Positions 62,776 through 64,000 of a DNA stretch of 64,000 bases are shown piece by piece. Position numbers and translations under genes: made by a program. The notes beneath the pieces were generated by a model, which was given only the letters and a program-made list of their open reading frames with translations, did not search any database and had not been told where the DNA came from. The stretch is taken from contig NC_013720.1 in the NCBI RefSeq assembly GCF_000025185.1, forward strand, positions 558,001 through 622,000, written 5' to 3'. Numbering within the stretch: the stretch's first letter is position 1; the number at the start of each line of letters is the position of its first letter. This DNA is from Pirellula staleyi DSM 6068 (GTDB taxonomy: Bacteria > Planctomycetota > Planctomycetia > Pirellulales > Pirellulaceae).

Positions 62776-64000
62776 ATGCTAGCATACATTCCCAAGTTCA
62801 CGCGAACGCGACTTCTTCTTTTAGCTTGGGCAACTCTTTATTTGTCAGTGGCAGCGGCTCCTCTCTTGGCTCCTGCTGTTTTCGGAAGAGAGAATTCCCG
62901 TCAGCTGGAATTCATCATTCCACCTCTCATTATGATCTTCGCAGGTGGTGCAACACTCCTGGCAATTTGGGCAGCACTCGCGCCAGTAAAAACCATTGAA
63001 CGGATTGGCGCTCCTCTCTCTATCTTGATTGTCTATACATCGATCGCCACGGCACCTATGGGCGCCAATCTCGAGGTGGCCTACATCCAGATTGCTACGA
63101 TTATTAATTGGGTCATCCTTGTGACTGCAATACGTGTCACTCATAAACCACATAACATCCATTTGAAGCCCCAAACACTTGACACATCCGTGATGGAGCA
63201 GACTGAGCAGCAATATAGTCTCTTCGATATGATTTGGTGGATGACAATTTTAGCTACTGCCTTTGCGGTAGTCAGAATTTTTACCCCTAACGTCGCTTTG
63301 TTGAACCCACAGTTCGATATCATCGCGGCCATTCAGATGACGCTAATGCTCTTGTTTATCGCCACCGCTCCACTGTTTGTTGTGGCACTTTTGGGAATAA
63401 CCAACTGCTTAGATTCAAAGCGCCCCTCGCGGTACCTCGTCGCATTCTGCCTCGCGATGCCGATTTCAGCAATCTTCGGCATGCTATTCTTGTTAATGCC
63501 TAACCCTCGAACTAGCGTCATGACATACGTTCACATCTTTTGCTTCCTCTACTTTGCATTTAGTTTTATTAGTGCGCCATTCTCCTTGTTCGCCCTCACA
63601 CTTCTCTCTTTTCGCCTTGTAGGACTGAAGCTGGAGAAGGTTTTGAAATTGCCGATTTCGGCACCGCTACTTTCAAACAAACTTGCAGGCAAAGTTCAAG
63701 AGGAGAGCCTCCCTCCCCTTGAAATGCCCACCCTATCCGAGATCGATTCCGTTTTCTCGCGTGATTCGATCCCCACCTTCACGCGCCACAACCCCACCAT
63801 AAGCCTTTCGGATCTTGATAATTCCGCCCATTTTCACCCCAAGTTGGCGATTGAGGGAAACGTTTTCCCAGGCGTTTCTAGTTTGCAAGCTTGGTTGCTT
63901 TTACTGGTGGTCCTACATCTTGTGGTTACCGTTGCGGTGGCTGCCTGCTATCACTGGTCGATCAACGATCGATTTGCAAACACCGTGGCTGCAATGGCCT
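62776..64000 (+). CDS. Multi-spanning membrane protein, cut by the right window edge
   Basis: Translating from the ATG at 62776 gives 408 residues with no stop before the window ends. It begins LAYIPKFTRTRLLLLAWATLYLSVAAAPLLAP; at least seven hydrophobic helices follow (for example IIPPLIMIFAGGATLLAIWAAL, IDWVIL-like and FIATAPLFVVALLGITNCL regions), then a soluble stretch with Pro/Ser and acidic residues, and another helix (LLLLVVLHLVVTVAVAACY) near the edge. Codon use is AT-richer than the photolyase gene. No family recognised. Confidence 0.7.
   Translation, partial: MLAYIPKFTRTRLLLLAWATLYLSVAAAPLLAPAVFGRENSRQLEFIIPPLIMIFAGGATLLAIWAALAPVKTIERIGAPLSILIVYTSIATAPMGANLEVAYIQIATIINWVILVTAIRVTHKPHNIHLKPQTLDTSVMEQTEQQYSLFDMIWWMTILATAFAVVRIFTPNVALLNPQFDIIAAIQMTLMLLFIATAPLFVVALLGITNCLDSKRPSRYLVAFCLAMPISAIFGMLFLLMPNPRTSVMTYVHIFCFLYFAFSFISAPFSLFALTLLSFRLVGLKLEKVLKLPISAPLLSNKLAGKVQEESLPPLEMPTLSEIDSVFSRDSIPTFTRHNPTISLSDLDNSAHFHPKLAIEGNVFPGVSSLQAWLLLLVVLHLVVTVAVAACYHWSINDRFANTVAAMA

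Noticed and set aside
1-64000. CRISPR arrays, rRNA genes and insertion sequences with terminal repeats
   Set aside because: No regularly spaced direct repeats, rRNA sequence or transposase of the DDE type were seen.

Overview
This window looks like chromosome from a planctomycete of the Pirellula type. That is an inference from gene content: a cytochrome c protein of the PVC (Planctomycetes-Verrucomicrobia-Chlamydiae) type with beta-propeller and HEAT-like regions, a Ser/Thr kinase fused to a tubulin-like domain, BatA/von Willebrand proteins, YXWGXW repeats, a 'CFxPRHG...CFxC' secreted protein, many GTG starts and few strong Shine-Dalgarno sites. Most genes have the high-GC codon use expected there.

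Positions 1-5275 are accessory DNA. They hold a truncated nucleoside-deoxyribosyltransferase/TIR-like protein, a small serine recombinase, a 630-base stretch with three hairpins, an AT-rich membrane-anchored coiled-coil protein, and a leftward operon of seven tiny overlapping genes behind a 9-bp palindrome. The block ends at the 3' half of a tRNA-Arg(CCT) gene (5229-5275) with no 5' half. This is what the far end of an element integrated into a tRNA gene looks like, so the rest of the element should lie left of the window.

From 5.4 kb the content is core-like. A YXWGXW envelope protein is followed by a rightward sulfide-oxidation operon (7.5-12.5 kb): ArsR-family sensor, rhodanese-DUF2892-rhodanese, CstB-like persulfide dioxygenase-rhodanese, TauE/SafE exporter and sulfide:quinone oxidoreductase-like flavoprotein. 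Next come a secreted FAD oxidoreductase, a Flp-prepilin/CBS fusion, a DUF255 thioredoxin-fold protein, a STAS plus receiver-anti-sigma-kinase pair, and a lipoate locus with intact lipA but a LipB-like protein and a lipoyl-like domain that both lack their catalytic or modified residues. smpB, an ABC exporter, two BatA/VWA membrane proteins, two NfeD proteins, infA and an FHA protein follow.

Positions 37-46 kb are signalling-rich: FHA protein, kinase-tubulin fusion (1206 aa), FHA-degenerate EAL protein and receiver-degenerate GGDEF-CBS protein. Then come a GlmU-like nucleotidyltransferase, a histidine kinase/sigma-54 regulator pair, lexA with a palindromic operator candidate, purE-purK, secreted hypotheticals, the large cytochrome, a coproheme decarboxylase (HemQ/ChdC family), a DUF2256 gene without a canonical start codon, and the FeS photolyase beside it. 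The right edge cuts a multi-spanning membrane protein.

The most unusual items are the kinase-tubulin fusion and its dead c-di-GMP neighbours, the prepilin-CBS fusion, the degenerate LipB/lipoyl pair, the start-less DUF2256 gene, and the tRNA-Arg half gene marking the island end.
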